A DNA stretch of 64,000 nt from Arcobacter arenosus (GTDB lineage: Bacteria; Campylobacterota; Campylobacteria; Campylobacterales; Arcobacteraceae): assembly GCF_005771535.1 (NCBI RefSeq), contig NZ_VANU01000001.1, positions 496,001 to 560,000 on the forward strand, in the 5' to 3' direction. The translations under genes and the position numbers were made by a program. Of the stretch, positions 26,247-34,564 are shown piece by piece. How positions within the stretch are numbered: the first letter of the stretch is position 1; every line of letters starts with the position of its first letter. The notes under the pieces are model-generated. The model did not search any database. It was not told the origin of the DNA and worked only from the letters and a program-made list of their open reading frames with translations.

Positions 26247-26287
26247 TTTTCTTCCCTAATACCAAAGCTTGAAAATAGGGAAGAAAA
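26247..26287. terminator. Convergent bidirectional terminator
   Basis: Perfect 12-bp arms (TTTTCTTCCCTA / TAGGGAAGAAAA) separated by a 17-base loop, located between the convergent DUF2267 and flavoprotein genes. Confidence 0.75.
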
Positions 26288-26303
26288 TTAAAGTATATTT
26301 TAT

Positions 26304-27281
26304 TTATGCACTTATTGCATGGTGTATTTCATTTTCATAAGCACAATCTTTAATAATATTGTATCCATGATTTAATGCTAAAGCAATTGAACCACCAATA
26401 TCACCTGCAATATCACCTGCTAAATAGATACCTTCTGAATTTAAATTATGTTCATCAACAACTGGTTTATCCTGTTCATCTAAAAGAACACTACAATTTT
26501 TTAAGAACTCTTTTGGTGTCATTCCACCTAAAGCATAAATTATCCTATCATATTTTTTAATTTCTCCATTTGTATAAAACACTTTAAACTGTCCATCTTC
26601 ATCTTCAAGTTTTTCAATATCAACTCCAAGCATAAGTTTAATCTCACCATCTTGGGCACAATCCATTAGATTTTTCACATTTTTTGGATTTGCTTTTGTT
26701 ATCTCCTCACGTCTGTAATTAAAAGTAACTATATTATCTTGATGGATAAAATATGCATATTCACATGCACTATCTCCACCACCAACAACTAAAACTTCTT
26801 CATTTCCTTTACAGTCTGCTATTGTATGATTTGCTTTTTTTCTAAGAGTTGATGGTATTTTATAACTTGGTTTATTAGGTTTTGCCATTTTACCAATTGC
26901 AACAACAATATTTTTTGCTAAATACATCTCTTTATTTGTAGTAATGATTTTATATAAATTACCATATTTTTTAACCCTAGAAACTTCCGTATTAAATTTT
27001 GCATTTATAAGGTTTTTTTCTAAGGCATCATCAAAAAGGTCTAAAGTACTCTCTTTAGTTCCATCTTCAAAATCTATATGTCCTTTAAGGTCTACTTCTA
27101 TCCCTTTCCAGTCTTTATCAACTGGCTTATTGTCATTAAAATATTTTCTGATAGTATCTGAGTGATTATCACTCTTTTCTAAAACCAAAATATTTTTTAA
27201 ACCAAAAATCACAGCTTCACATGAAGTTGCGATTCCTGCAGGTCCGGCACCAATAACGGCTATGTCATAAATTCTATTCAT
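26304..27281 (-). CDS. NAD(P)/FAD-dependent oxidoreductase (YpdA/thioredoxin-reductase-like, no CxxC)
   Basis: A 325-residue flavoprotein with an N-terminal FAD Rossmann motif (DIAVIGAGPAGIATS), a central NAD(P) motif (VLVVGGGDSACEYA) and a C-terminal FAD motif (GIYLAGDIAGDIGGSIALALNHG). It lacks the redox-active CxxC of thioredoxin reductase. This layout resembles YpdA-type reductases and ferredoxin-NADP reductases; the electron acceptor is unknown. An AGGAGG SD precedes the ATG, and the leader has a small GTTCTT/AAGAAC hairpin. Monocistronic. Confidence 0.8.
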   Translation of the reverse strand: MNRIYDIAVIGAGPAGIATSCEAVIFGLKNILVLEKSDNHSDTIRKYFNDNKPVDKDWKGIEVDLKGHIDFEDGTKESTLDLFDDALEKNLINAKFNTEVSRVKKYGNLYKIITTNKEMYLAKNIVVAIGKMAKPNKPSYKIPSTLRKKANHTIADCKGNEEVLVVGGGDSACEYAYFIHQDNIVTFNYRREEITKANPKNVKNLMDCAQDGEIKLMLGVDIEKLEDEDGQFKVFYTNGEIKKYDRIIYALGGMTPKEFLKNCSVLLDEQDKPVVDEHNLNSEGIYLAGDIAGDIGGSIALALNHGYNIIKDCAYENEIHHAISA

Positions 27282-27519
27282 GTCATCCTCCTAAAGGGTG
27301 GTTCTTTTTTAAGAACAGTTACCAATACTACAATTATTAAAAAGTAGTAAAACCTATTAATCATTTTTTTGATTATACACCCTATAAAAAATTAAATAGG
27401 ATAATTTTTGTCTACTTTTTAATCATATCTTTTAAAATTACTTTTTATAAACTATTTATCTTTTTGCTTTTAAATTTTCCTTTTGATAAAATACGCTCAA
27501 TTAATAAAAAAGAGAACTA

Positions 27520-28470
27520 ATGGATAACAACATAATTTCAAATATAAAAAATGAGATTTCAAAAGTAATAATTGGTCAAGGTGATATGGTTGATGCCATA
27601 TTAATTGGACTTTTAACAAATGGTCATATTTTATTAGAGGGAGTTCCAGGCCTTGCTAAAACAACAACAGTTAAAACTGTAGCAAATGTAATTGATTTAA
27701 ACTTTAAAAGAGTCCAGTTTACACCTGATTTATTGCCAAGTGATATTATTGGTGCTCAAATTTATGATATGAAAACGGGTGAATTTAAAATAAAAAGAGG
27801 TCCAATTTTTACAAACCTTTTATTAGCAGATGAGATAAATAGAGCCCCTGCAAAAGTTCAATCAGCCCTATTAGAAGTTATGCAAGAAAGGCAAGTTACT
27901 ATTGCAGATGATACTTTTTTAGTAGAAGCACCATTTTTAGTACTAGCAACACAAAATCCTATAGAACAAGAAGGAGCTTATTCTTTACCTGAAGCGCAAC
28001 TTGATAGATTTATGTTTAAAATAGTGGTAGGATACAATTCAAAAGAGGAAGAGTATGAAATAGCAAAAAGAGTTTCAGCAAATGAGATTCTTGAAATGAA
28101 TAAGGTTATTGATAAAAACACTTTAAGGGATTTAAAAAAAGAGGTTTTAAAAGTTCATATAGATAAAGAGCTTGAAGAGTATATTGTTGATATTATTTGT
28201 GCAACAAGAGAACCTGAAAACTATAATTTAGAAGAGATAAAAGATTATATTCAATTTGGGGCAAGTCCAAGGGCAACTATTGATATGTTTAAAGCAGTAA
28301 AAGCTATGGCCTTTATAAGAGGAAATGATTATGTAAGTCCAATTGATATTGCTTTAGTTGCTAAAAATGTTTTAAGACATAGAATAATCTTAAGTTATGA
28401 AGCTGAAGCTATGGATATAAAAGTTGATGATTTAATTCAAAAAATTTTAGAAAAAATTGATATCCCATAA
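27520..28470 (+). CDS. MoxR-family AAA+ ATPase
   Basis: A 316-residue AAA+ ATPase: Walker A GVPGLAKTT, Walker B LLLADEINRAPAKVQSALLEVMQE, sensor LATQNPIEQEGAYSLPEAQLDRF. MoxR proteins act as chaperones together with von Willebrand factor A proteins. It heads a six-gene plus-strand operon with DUF58, a small membrane protein, a VWA protein and two paralogous unknowns. Upstream is a GATAAAATAC -10-like element near 27487. Confidence 0.93.
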   Translation: MDNNIISNIKNEISKVIIGQGDMVDAILIGLLTNGHILLEGVPGLAKTTTVKTVANVIDLNFKRVQFTPDLLPSDIIGAQIYDMKTGEFKIKRGPIFTNLLLADEINRAPAKVQSALLEVMQERQVTIADDTFLVEAPFLVLATQNPIEQEGAYSLPEAQLDRFMFKIVVGYNSKEEEYEIAKRVSANEILEMNKVIDKNTLRDLKKEVLKVHIDKELEEYIVDIICATREPENYNLEEIKDYIQFGASPRATIDMFKAVKAMAFIRGNDYVSPIDIALVAKNVLRHRIILSYEAEAMDIKVDDLIQKILEKIDIP

Positions 28471-28479
28471 TAGTTAGAT

Positions 28480-29313
28480 ATGAATTATCACCTAAAAAAA
28501 ATACTTATTAAAACAAGAAGAAATATCTTTTCAGAAATTATTGGAAATAACTCATCTTTATTAAAAGGTGAAGGTTATGATTTTATGGAATTAAAAGAGT
28601 ATGAATATGGTGAAGATGTAAAAAAAATTGATTGGGTTATAAGTGCTAAATTTAGAAAACCCTATGTAAAAGTTTTCCATGCCCAAAAAGAACTAAATAT
28701 AAATATAATTCCAATTTTAAATGGTTCTATGTATTTTGGTTCAAAAAGATTTAAACAAGATTTATTAACTGAAATTTGTGCTATTTTAGGATATTCCTGT
28801 GTAAAACAAAGTGACCCATTTAGCTCTTTTATAGCAAATGAAGAATTACAACTTTGTACAAAAAAATCAAAAAGAAATTTTTCAGTTGATTTAATGTGTG
28901 ATAAGATATTCAACTATCCAAGTTTAGGACAAAATCTAAGTTATAAAAATATTTGTAATGAACTTCTTAGAAAAATCAGAAAAAAATCTATCATCTTTTT
29001 AATAGGTGATTTTTTAAATATAAAAGACTTAGATTTAAGAGTTTTAAGTAGAAAGCATGAAATTATATCAATAATATTAAGGGATCCCTTTGAAGAAAAT
29101 CCTTTTGAATTAGGAAATGTAAATCTTGTAGACCCAAGTACAAATAAAACATTCGAAGGGATATTGGATAAATCTACAATTTTAAAATATAAAAAAGAGA
29201 TAAAAAATAATGACCATCTTCTATATGAACATTTTCAAAAGTGTGGAATAAAATTTATAAAAATATACACAAATGAAGACCCTTTACCTAAACTATTAAG
29301 GTTAATGAAATAA
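28480..29313 (+). CDS. DUF58 protein of the MoxR/Bat operon
   Basis: A 277-residue protein with the DUF58 core: GEGYDFMELKEYEYGEDVKKIDW followed by KPYVKVFHAQKELNINI, then a degenerate VWA-like half (KSIIFLIGDFLNIKDLDL). No transmembrane segment is evident, so this is the short cytoplasmic form. DUF58 proteins nearly always accompany MoxR ATPases; the precise role is unknown. The next gene begins inside its stop codon (TAATG). Confidence 0.88.
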   Translation: MNYHLKKILIKTRRNIFSEIIGNNSSLLKGEGYDFMELKEYEYGEDVKKIDWVISAKFRKPYVKVFHAQKELNINIIPILNGSMYFGSKRFKQDLLTEICAILGYSCVKQSDPFSSFIANEELQLCTKKSKRNFSVDLMCDKIFNYPSLGQNLSYKNICNELLRKIRKKSIIFLIGDFLNIKDLDLRVLSRKHEIISIILRDPFEENPFELGNVNLVDPSTNKTFEGILDKSTILKYKKEIKNNDHLLYEHFQKCGIKFIKIYTNEDPLPKLLRLMK

Positions 29314-29699
29314 TGAATGAAATTGAAATACATGATATAAAAAAACTCGTTGAGATTCCCGATTTTTCATTATATATCTATTTTACCCTGTGGATTTTAG
29401 GTGTAATCTTGTTTTTTATATTTATTTTTTTACTTTATAAATATTTCAAATATAGAAAAAAAGATAAAAGAAAACACTATTATAAAACATTAAAAGAATT
29501 AGATTTAAATGATTCTAAAAATAGTGCCTATGTTATTACAAAATATGCAAGACTATTAGCAATTAGCCCAAGGGATAAAAAACTATCAGATGAACTTATT
29601 GAAGAGTTAGAATCTTTTAAATACAAAAAAGAAGTTGCACCTTTAAGTGATGAAGTAAAGATTTTATTTGGTAGATTTATGGATAATGTAGATGTTTGA
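29313..29699 (+). CDS. Small membrane protein of the MoxR/Bat operon (DUF4381-like)
   Basis: A 128-residue protein with one hydrophobic helix (about residues 22-45) followed by a basic stretch and a helical cytoplasmic domain. Position and layout match the DUF4381-type small proteins that lie between DUF58 and VWA genes in Bat operons. Sequence similarity is weak, so the family name is provisional. Overlaps the VWA gene by eight bases. Confidence 0.65.
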   Translation: MNEIEIHDIKKLVEIPDFSLYIYFTLWILGVILFFIFIFLLYKYFKYRKKDKRKHYYKTLKELDLNDSKNSAYVITKYARLLAISPRDKKLSDELIEELESFKYKKEVAPLSDEVKILFGRFMDNVDV

Positions 29700-30606
29700 T
29701 TTTTTTACTGATTTACGTTTTGAATTTCCTTTCTTTTTAGTTTTAATACCTATATTTATAATTTGTTCAATATATTGTAAAGCAAAAATCCCAACATATA
29801 TAATTCCCCATTTAGAAATATTTGAAAATAGTAAACACAAAAGTACTTTATTAATTAATCTATTAAAATATTTTGTTGTTATTGGCTCTGTTATAGCTCT
29901 TAGTTCACCCTATAAACAATTAAACACCCAAATTATAAAAAATGATGGTATAGATATAGTTTTAAGTTTAGATACAAGTGGCTCTATGAAAGAGTTAGGA
30001 TTAAACAAAGAAAATCATAATGAAGATAGATTTACAGTTGTAAAAGATATTGTGAAAGATTTTCTACCTAAAAGAGTCAATGATAATGTTGCAATTGTAG
30101 TTTTTGGAACTTCAGTTATGATGGCAACTCCCCTTAGTTTTGACAAAGAAGCTCAGAAATCAATAATTGATTACTTAGAAGTTGGTATTGTAGGGGACAA
30201 AACAGCTATGATTGATTCCCTTGCAACATCAGTTAAGGTTCTAAAATCTTCAAAGGCAAAATCTAAAATCATAATATTACTTAGTGATGGTGAAGATAAT
30301 TCAAGTACTATCCCTTTAGAAGTGATTATAAAACTATTGAAAAAATACTCAATAAAAGTTTATACAGTAGGAATTGGAAAATCTAATAGGATTATGCTAA
30401 ATGCTATTGCAAAACAAACAAGTGGTAAATCATATATTGCCTACACCAAAGAGGACTTAAGTTTAATATATCAAGAGATTGATAATTTGGAAAAAAGTAA
30501 GATAGAAAACAATAAAGTCACATTAAAAAATTATTTATTCTTTTTTCCATTATTTTTTGCTATTATTTCACTGATACTTTATATATATTTAAAAAATAGG
30601 CAATAA
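29692..30606 (+). CDS. BatA-like von Willebrand factor A membrane protein
   Basis: A 304-residue protein with two N-terminal hydrophobic helices, a VWA domain (about 82-270) and a C-terminal helix (about 280-300). The metal-ion-dependent adhesion site is intact: LDTSGSM, then a threonine (GDKTAM) and LLSDGEDNS. This is the BatA/BatB type, named for Bacteroides aerotolerance genes, thought to work with MoxR in protein assembly or envelope stress. The target is unknown. Confidence 0.88.
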   Translation: MFDFFTDLRFEFPFFLVLIPIFIICSIYCKAKIPTYIIPHLEIFENSKHKSTLLINLLKYFVVIGSVIALSSPYKQLNTQIIKNDGIDIVLSLDTSGSMKELGLNKENHNEDRFTVVKDIVKDFLPKRVNDNVAIVVFGTSVMMATPLSFDKEAQKSIIDYLEVGIVGDKTAMIDSLATSVKVLKSSKAKSKIIILLSDGEDNSSTIPLEVIIKLLKKYSIKVYTVGIGKSNRIMLNAIAKQTSGKSYIAYTKEDLSLIYQEIDNLEKSKIENNKVTLKNYLFFFPLFFAIISLILYIYLKNRQ

Positions 30607-30607
30607 A

Positions 30608-31336
30608 ATGGCAAAAATTAGTAAAGAATTAAATTCAATTTTAAATGAAAATAAAGACCCAGTTGAGGAAAATCATTCACCTTTAAATTTTATTTTATTA
30701 TTAATTCTTGCTGTTATTGCAATCTATTTTGCAGTGATGTATTTTGATATAAAAAATGAAAAAACAAATTCAAATGATACACAAAAATACAAAAAAATTA
30801 TAAAAGAAAATGTTGTATTAAATGAAGATAATAAAAGAATCAAAAAAGAGCTTGATGAGCTAAAAATAAAGAAAATTGCAATAAAAGATACTCAAGAGTT
30901 AGAAAAACTAAAAAAAGAAAATAAACAATTAAAAATTAAAATTGAAAAACTTAACAATAATCAACAAAATAAGAATTTTAAGCAACTTTACTTTAGTGAA
31001 AACTCGAAAGTCTTAAAGTGTTATGAATATGAAAGTGCATCAACAACTATTCCAAGTGTTTGTTCTAATAAATTTGAAAGTTTTTTAAATGAAAACCAAA
31101 AAGCTTTAAGATTTCAAGTTATTCCTGTTTTAAGTTCAAAGGATATAAAAGCCTTTGAAAAATTTGACGAAAACACTCAAGACCTACTACTAAATGGCGT
31201 ATCTACTAAAAGAATTTCTGAACTTTTATGGGAAATGAAAAAAATTCTAGGAAATGATATAATATTAACTTCAAATAGCTATTATGTAAAATCGAAGCAA
31301 GATAATAGTGGATTTATATTAAAGGCTTATTATTAA
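30608..31336 (+). CDS. Membrane-anchored coiled-coil protein, paralogue 1 of a tandem pair
   Basis: A 242-residue protein not assigned to a family. It has one TM helix (about 24-45), a long Lys/Glu-rich coiled coil (about 50-125) and a C-terminal extracytoplasmic domain (about 128-242). That domain has two cysteines (LKCYEYES...PSVC) and the elements FQVIPVLS, GVSTKRISELLWEMKKILG and YYVKSKQDNSGFILKAYY, and is shared with the next gene. The strand-helix-strand order and the S-x-x-R helix recall OmpA-like peptidoglycan-binding domains, but the similarity is distant. Part of the MoxR/Bat operon. Confidence 0.65.
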   Translation: MAKISKELNSILNENKDPVEENHSPLNFILLLILAVIAIYFAVMYFDIKNEKTNSNDTQKYKKIIKENVVLNEDNKRIKKELDELKIKKIAIKDTQELEKLKKENKQLKIKIEKLNNNQQNKNFKQLYFSENSKVLKCYEYESASTTIPSVCSNKFESFLNENQKALRFQVIPVLSSKDIKAFEKFDENTQDLLLNGVSTKRISELLWEMKKILGNDIILTSNSYYVKSKQDNSGFILKAYY

Positions 31337-31350
31337 TAACAGGACAATTG

Positions 31351-32313
31351 ATGCAAAAAAATAAAGAAGAACAGTTAAAAGAGGCTTTGACAAATACTTT
31401 AAGTACAGAAGATATTCAAAAAAAATTAAAAGAAGAAACAAAAAATATAAAAGAAACAAGAGAAAAAGAGGAACAAGAAACAAAAGAAGTTGAGAAAAAA
31501 GAAAAAAAAGAAGAACCAAAGGAAAATAAAACAACAGAAGAAGTTAAAATCCCTTTTATAAAAGACAAAGAACATAACGAAGAAAAAGAATCAAATCTTT
31601 TACTTTATCTAGTTTCTACAGTTGCTGCTTTACTTTTAATATTAACAATATATCTATTTACAAGTGACAACTTCAATACAAAAACAGTACAAATTCAAAC
31701 TGCAGATACACAAGAGCCAAAAACAAATGAGATTAAGCAAGTTGTTAAAGAGGAACTTAATAAAGTTGTAAAAGAAGTTGAAAATGAAATTGAAAAAAAG
31801 AGTGAAAAAGAAGAACACTTTAAAACAATTGATAATAAGCAAAATGAGCCAAAAGAGATTATAAAAACAGTAGTTCAAAAACAAATTGTCGAAAAAGAGG
31901 TTATATTAGAAAAAGGTAATTTCAAAAAGTTCTATAACTCTTTAAAATTTAATACTTTAAAATGCTACGATTTTAAGAAAGCTAACTCTAAACCTGATGA
32001 AACATGTATAAAACAACTTAAAGCTTTTTTAGATAAAAATAAAGATGCAATTAGGTTTGAAGTAATACCTGTAATGTCAAAAGAAGATAATCAATTATTT
32101 GAAGGGATGAAAAAAGTTTTAAGTAATGATAACAAAAACTATGTTGAAAAAGTAAAAGAGTACATGTTAAGGGGACTTTCTAGGGAAAGAGTTCTTGAAG
32201 TATCTTGGAAGATAAAAGAGATTTTAGGTGAAGATATAGTTTTAACACCTACAAACTATTATGTAAAATCAAAAGAGAATAATAAAGGGGTTTTAATAAG
32301 AGCATATCATTAA
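31351..32313 (+). CDS. Membrane-anchored coiled-coil protein, paralogue 2 of a tandem pair
   Basis: About 320 residues, starting at the ATG at 31351 (an adjacent TTG at 31348 is less likely). The N-terminus is an extremely charged Lys/Glu region (about 1-80), followed by one TM helix (about 85-106), a second charged linker and the C-terminal domain shared with the preceding protein: LKCYDFKK...ETC, FEVIPVMS, GLSRERVLEVSWKIKEILG, YYVKSKENNKGVLIRAYH. The two genes are an obvious tandem duplication with diverged linkers. Function unknown. Its stop overlaps the convergent murE stop. Confidence 0.68.
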   Translation: MQKNKEEQLKEALTNTLSTEDIQKKLKEETKNIKETREKEEQETKEVEKKEKKEEPKENKTTEEVKIPFIKDKEHNEEKESNLLLYLVSTVAALLLILTIYLFTSDNFNTKTVQIQTADTQEPKTNEIKQVVKEELNKVVKEVENEIEKKSEKEEHFKTIDNKQNEPKEIIKTVVQKQIVEKEVILEKGNFKKFYNSLKFNTLKCYDFKKANSKPDETCIKQLKAFLDKNKDAIRFEVIPVMSKEDNQLFEGMKKVLSNDNKNYVEKVKEYMLRGLSRERVLEVSWKIKEILGEDIVLTPTNYYVKSKENNKGVLIRAYH

Positions 32314-33593
32314 ATATGCTTTAAAACCTCTTCTTTATCAACAAGAGGAAATTTCTTATCATAAATTATTTGATATGGCTCATCACCTTTTCCTAAAATT
32401 AAAACCACACTATTAGGGTTTTCTTTCCCTAAATCTATAGCTTTTCTAATAGCTTCTTTTCTGTTTATTTCAATTATTAGGTTATCTTTATTTTTAATCC
32501 CCTTACAAATATCTTCAATAATTAAATCAGGGTCTTCAAATCTAGGATTATCACTTGTTACAATAATAGTTTTTGCAAAATTAGAAGCTACTTGTCCCAT
32601 AAGAGGTCTTTTTTCTTGATCCCTATCTCCACCTGCTCCAAAAACTACAATGATATCTTTGTGATTAAAGCTTTGTAAAACTTCTTTCATACCATCAGGA
32701 GTGTGTGCAAAATCAACAATAACAAAAGGCTCTTCACTTATAGTTTCCATTCTTCCACTAACCCCTGCAAAATTATCAACTACTTCACAAATCTCTTCAA
32801 GATTTTTTTCACTTACAATATCAACTGCAGCAACTGCAGCTAAAAGATTATAAATATTGAAAATACCCATCATAGGAGATGAAAATGAGTACATATCCTC
32901 AATTTTTGAAAACATAACGTTCATACCATTTTTAAATGAGTAAGCCGATACATTATATGTTGATGGATTTTCCATACCATAAGAGTATCCATTTTTAGGA
33001 TTAAACTTAACCACGGGGTCATCTTTATTAATAAGTTTTTTTGTTTCATCACTTAAAAAAGAGTTCTTTACATTGATATATTCTTCAATACTTTTATGAT
33101 AATCTAAATGATCTCTAGTGATGTTTGTATGAATTTTTAGTTCAAACTCTAAACCTTCAATTCTTTTTTGCTCAATTGCATGGGAACTTACTTCCATAAC
33201 AAAATATTCGCAAGCCTTATCCATAGCTTTTTTTATATGTGCAAAATTTCCAAGTTGAACCGGAGTAGTAAGGGTATAATCTTCCATTTTTTCATCATTT
33301 ATGAAAAACCCTCTAGTTCCTTGTAAAGCAACTTTATAGCCAAGGTCAAGAAGTATTGAATATATAGCTGCTGCTGTTGTAGTTTTTCCATTAGTTCCAG
33401 TTATACCAATAACCTTGATACTACTCATGTCAAGATGATTTTTTAAATCTTTAGCTTCAACAAACTCTTTACATCCATTTTGTTTTGCAGATTCAACAAA
33501 CTTCTCATTTTGTTTTGAAATAACAAATATTTTTGATTCATCAACCTCTTGTGAATTATCAGTATAAATCTTATTGTTTATGGTTAGTTGCAA
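32310..33593 (-). CDS. murE: UDP-MurNAc-tripeptide synthetase MurE
   Basis: A 427-residue Mur ligase that adds the third residue, here probably meso-diaminopimelate, to UDP-MurNAc-L-Ala-D-Glu. The ATP motif is GITGTNGKTTT, the carbamylated-lysine region and EVSSHAIEQKR follow, and the meso-DAP-specificity motif DNPR is present (VTSDNPRFEDP). The N-terminal domain is short compared with E. coli MurE, as in other Campylobacterota. Its start overlaps the preceding gene by 23 bases, and its stop shares TTAA with the convergent gene. Confidence 0.94.
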   Translation of the reverse strand: MQLTINNKIYTDNSQEVDESKIFVISKQNEKFVESAKQNGCKEFVEAKDLKNHLDMSSIKVIGITGTNGKTTTAAAIYSILLDLGYKVALQGTRGFFINDEKMEDYTLTTPVQLGNFAHIKKAMDKACEYFVMEVSSHAIEQKRIEGLEFELKIHTNITRDHLDYHKSIEEYINVKNSFLSDETKKLINKDDPVVKFNPKNGYSYGMENPSTYNVSAYSFKNGMNVMFSKIEDMYSFSSPMMGIFNIYNLLAAVAAVDIVSEKNLEEICEVVDNFAGVSGRMETISEEPFVIVDFAHTPDGMKEVLQSFNHKDIIVVFGAGGDRDQEKRPLMGQVASNFAKTIIVTSDNPRFEDPDLIIEDICKGIKNKDNLIIEINRKEAIRKAIDLGKENPNSVVLILGKGDEPYQIIYDKKFPLVDKEEVLKHI

Positions 33594-34167
33594 ATTTTTT
33601 CTCTTCTAATTTTTTATATAACTCTTCTATTTTAGTATCATAGGCAAAATACTCATTGAAACCATCTAAATATGAATATGCTGTACTATTAAAATCATTA
33701 TCAATTAATCTATTAACAAAATCAAAAAAATCCTCTTTTGATTCAATTGCAACTTTTGTAGAAAACATTATATCTTCAAAAGCTATTTTAAAAGAACCAC
33801 GAGATTCAATCAATTTTTTAAAATCTTCATATCTAATCGCATCTAGATTATCAATTGTCGAACTTGTTAAATCTGAGAGAATTTCCATCATCTTATCGAC
33901 ATCACCATCATATGCATTTATTGTATCTTCTACATAAGAAAGTGCTTCTTCAATATTTTCATTCTTAGCAACACTAAAATAATCAAATAAAGACAAAGCT
34001 TTTTCTTCATCTTCACTTGCAATATCACAGAATAAGGCATAAACTGGATATTCTCTATTGCTTGGAAAGTTTGATGATAGTTGTGAATATAGAAATAAAG
34101 CCTTATCAAATTTCCTTTCAAGAAAAAATGAATTTGCTTCATTCAATAATCTACTCTCATTTATCAT
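33571..34167 (-). CDS. Hypothetical helical-repeat-like protein between nifU-like gene and murE
   Basis: A 198-residue protein, all-helical in appearance, beginning with a TPR-like pair of helices (ANSFFLERKFDKALFLYSQLSSNFP, CDIASEDEEKALSLFDYFSVA). No catalytic motif or membrane segment. The order nifU-like, hypothetical, murE is, as I recall, the same in Campylobacter jejuni, which supports a conserved gene. It begins in the stop of the nifU-like gene (TAATG) and overlaps murE, so translation is coupled throughout. Confidence 0.75.
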   Translation of the reverse strand: MINESRLLNEANSFFLERKFDKALFLYSQLSSNFPSNREYPVYALFCDIASEDEEKALSLFDYFSVAKNENIEEALSYVEDTINAYDGDVDKMMEILSDLTSSTIDNLDAIRYEDFKKLIESRGSFKIAFEDIMFSTKVAIESKEDFFDFVNRLIDNDFNSTAYSYLDGFNEYFAYDTKIEELYKKLEEKKFATNHKQ

Positions 34168-34445
34168 TAAAGCTCCTGTAAATTTTTTTCCATTCCTTGA
34201 GGAACATTTACTATTTCCAATTCAGGATGGATTGCTGATTTTAATTCTTTCTCAACTATAAATTTTAAAGTACTTGAACTAGCACTACAACCAACGCAAG
34301 CACCTTGTAATTGTATAAATACTCTTCCATTAATTATATCTAAAAGTTGAATAGCTCCACCATCACGTGCTAGCATAGGTGCTATTTTTTTTTCAACAAT
34401 TGAACTAACTGGTGGTCTTAGATCTTCATCGCTAAATGGCATCAT
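34167..34445 (-). CDS. NifU C-terminal-domain (Nfu-type) iron-sulfur scaffold protein
   Basis: A 92-residue protein consisting of one NifU C-terminal domain. The cluster-binding CxxC is in QGACVGCSASSSTLK, preceded by MLARDGGAIQLLDIINGRVFIQL. Such proteins hold or carry 4Fe-4S clusters to target proteins, possibly here including the radical SAM and TudS-like proteins in the window. Its start lies inside the small upstream membrane-protein gene, giving a tightly packed ileS-small ORF-nifU-hypothetical-murE series. Confidence 0.92.
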   Translation of the reverse strand: MMPFSDEDLRPPVSSIVEKKIAPMLARDGGAIQLLDIINGRVFIQLQGACVGCSASSSTLKFIVEKELKSAIHPELEIVNVPQGMEKNLQEL

Positions 34446-34563
34446 CTTTTTCTTTTACCTCTTTTGCTTTTTTATTTACATAAACTATTCCAATAGCAGT
34501 GAAAAGTAATATCACTGCTATTGTAGAAAAAATAAATGTTAATGTAACTTCTTGTTCAAACAT
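34432..34563 (-). CDS. Small single-pass membrane protein (43 aa)
   Basis: A short ORF that fills the gap between ileS and the nifU-like gene. It starts one base after the ileS stop (TAATATG) and its stop overlaps the nifU-like start by 14 bases. The product begins MFEQEVTLTFIFS, has a strongly hydrophobic helix (about residues 9-29) and ends in a charged tail (NKKAKEVKEKDDAI), a typical small membrane protein with a cytoplasmic tail. No family recognised. Exact packing between neighbours and the protein-like composition support it; a perfect inverted repeat inside it is odd. Confidence 0.6.
   Translation of the reverse strand: MFEQEVTLTFIFSTIAVILLFTAIGIVYVNKKAKEVKEKDDAI
34491..34523. repeat. 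Perfect 12-bp inverted repeat between ileS and nifU-like gene
   Basis: CAATAGCAGTGA (34491-34502) and TCACTGCTATTG (34512-34523) are exact complements with a nine-base loop. It lies within the small membrane-protein ORF. There is no T run on either side, so it is not a standard terminator; it could be an mRNA processing or stabilising hairpin, or an operator. Confidence 0.75.
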
Positions 34564-34564
34564 A

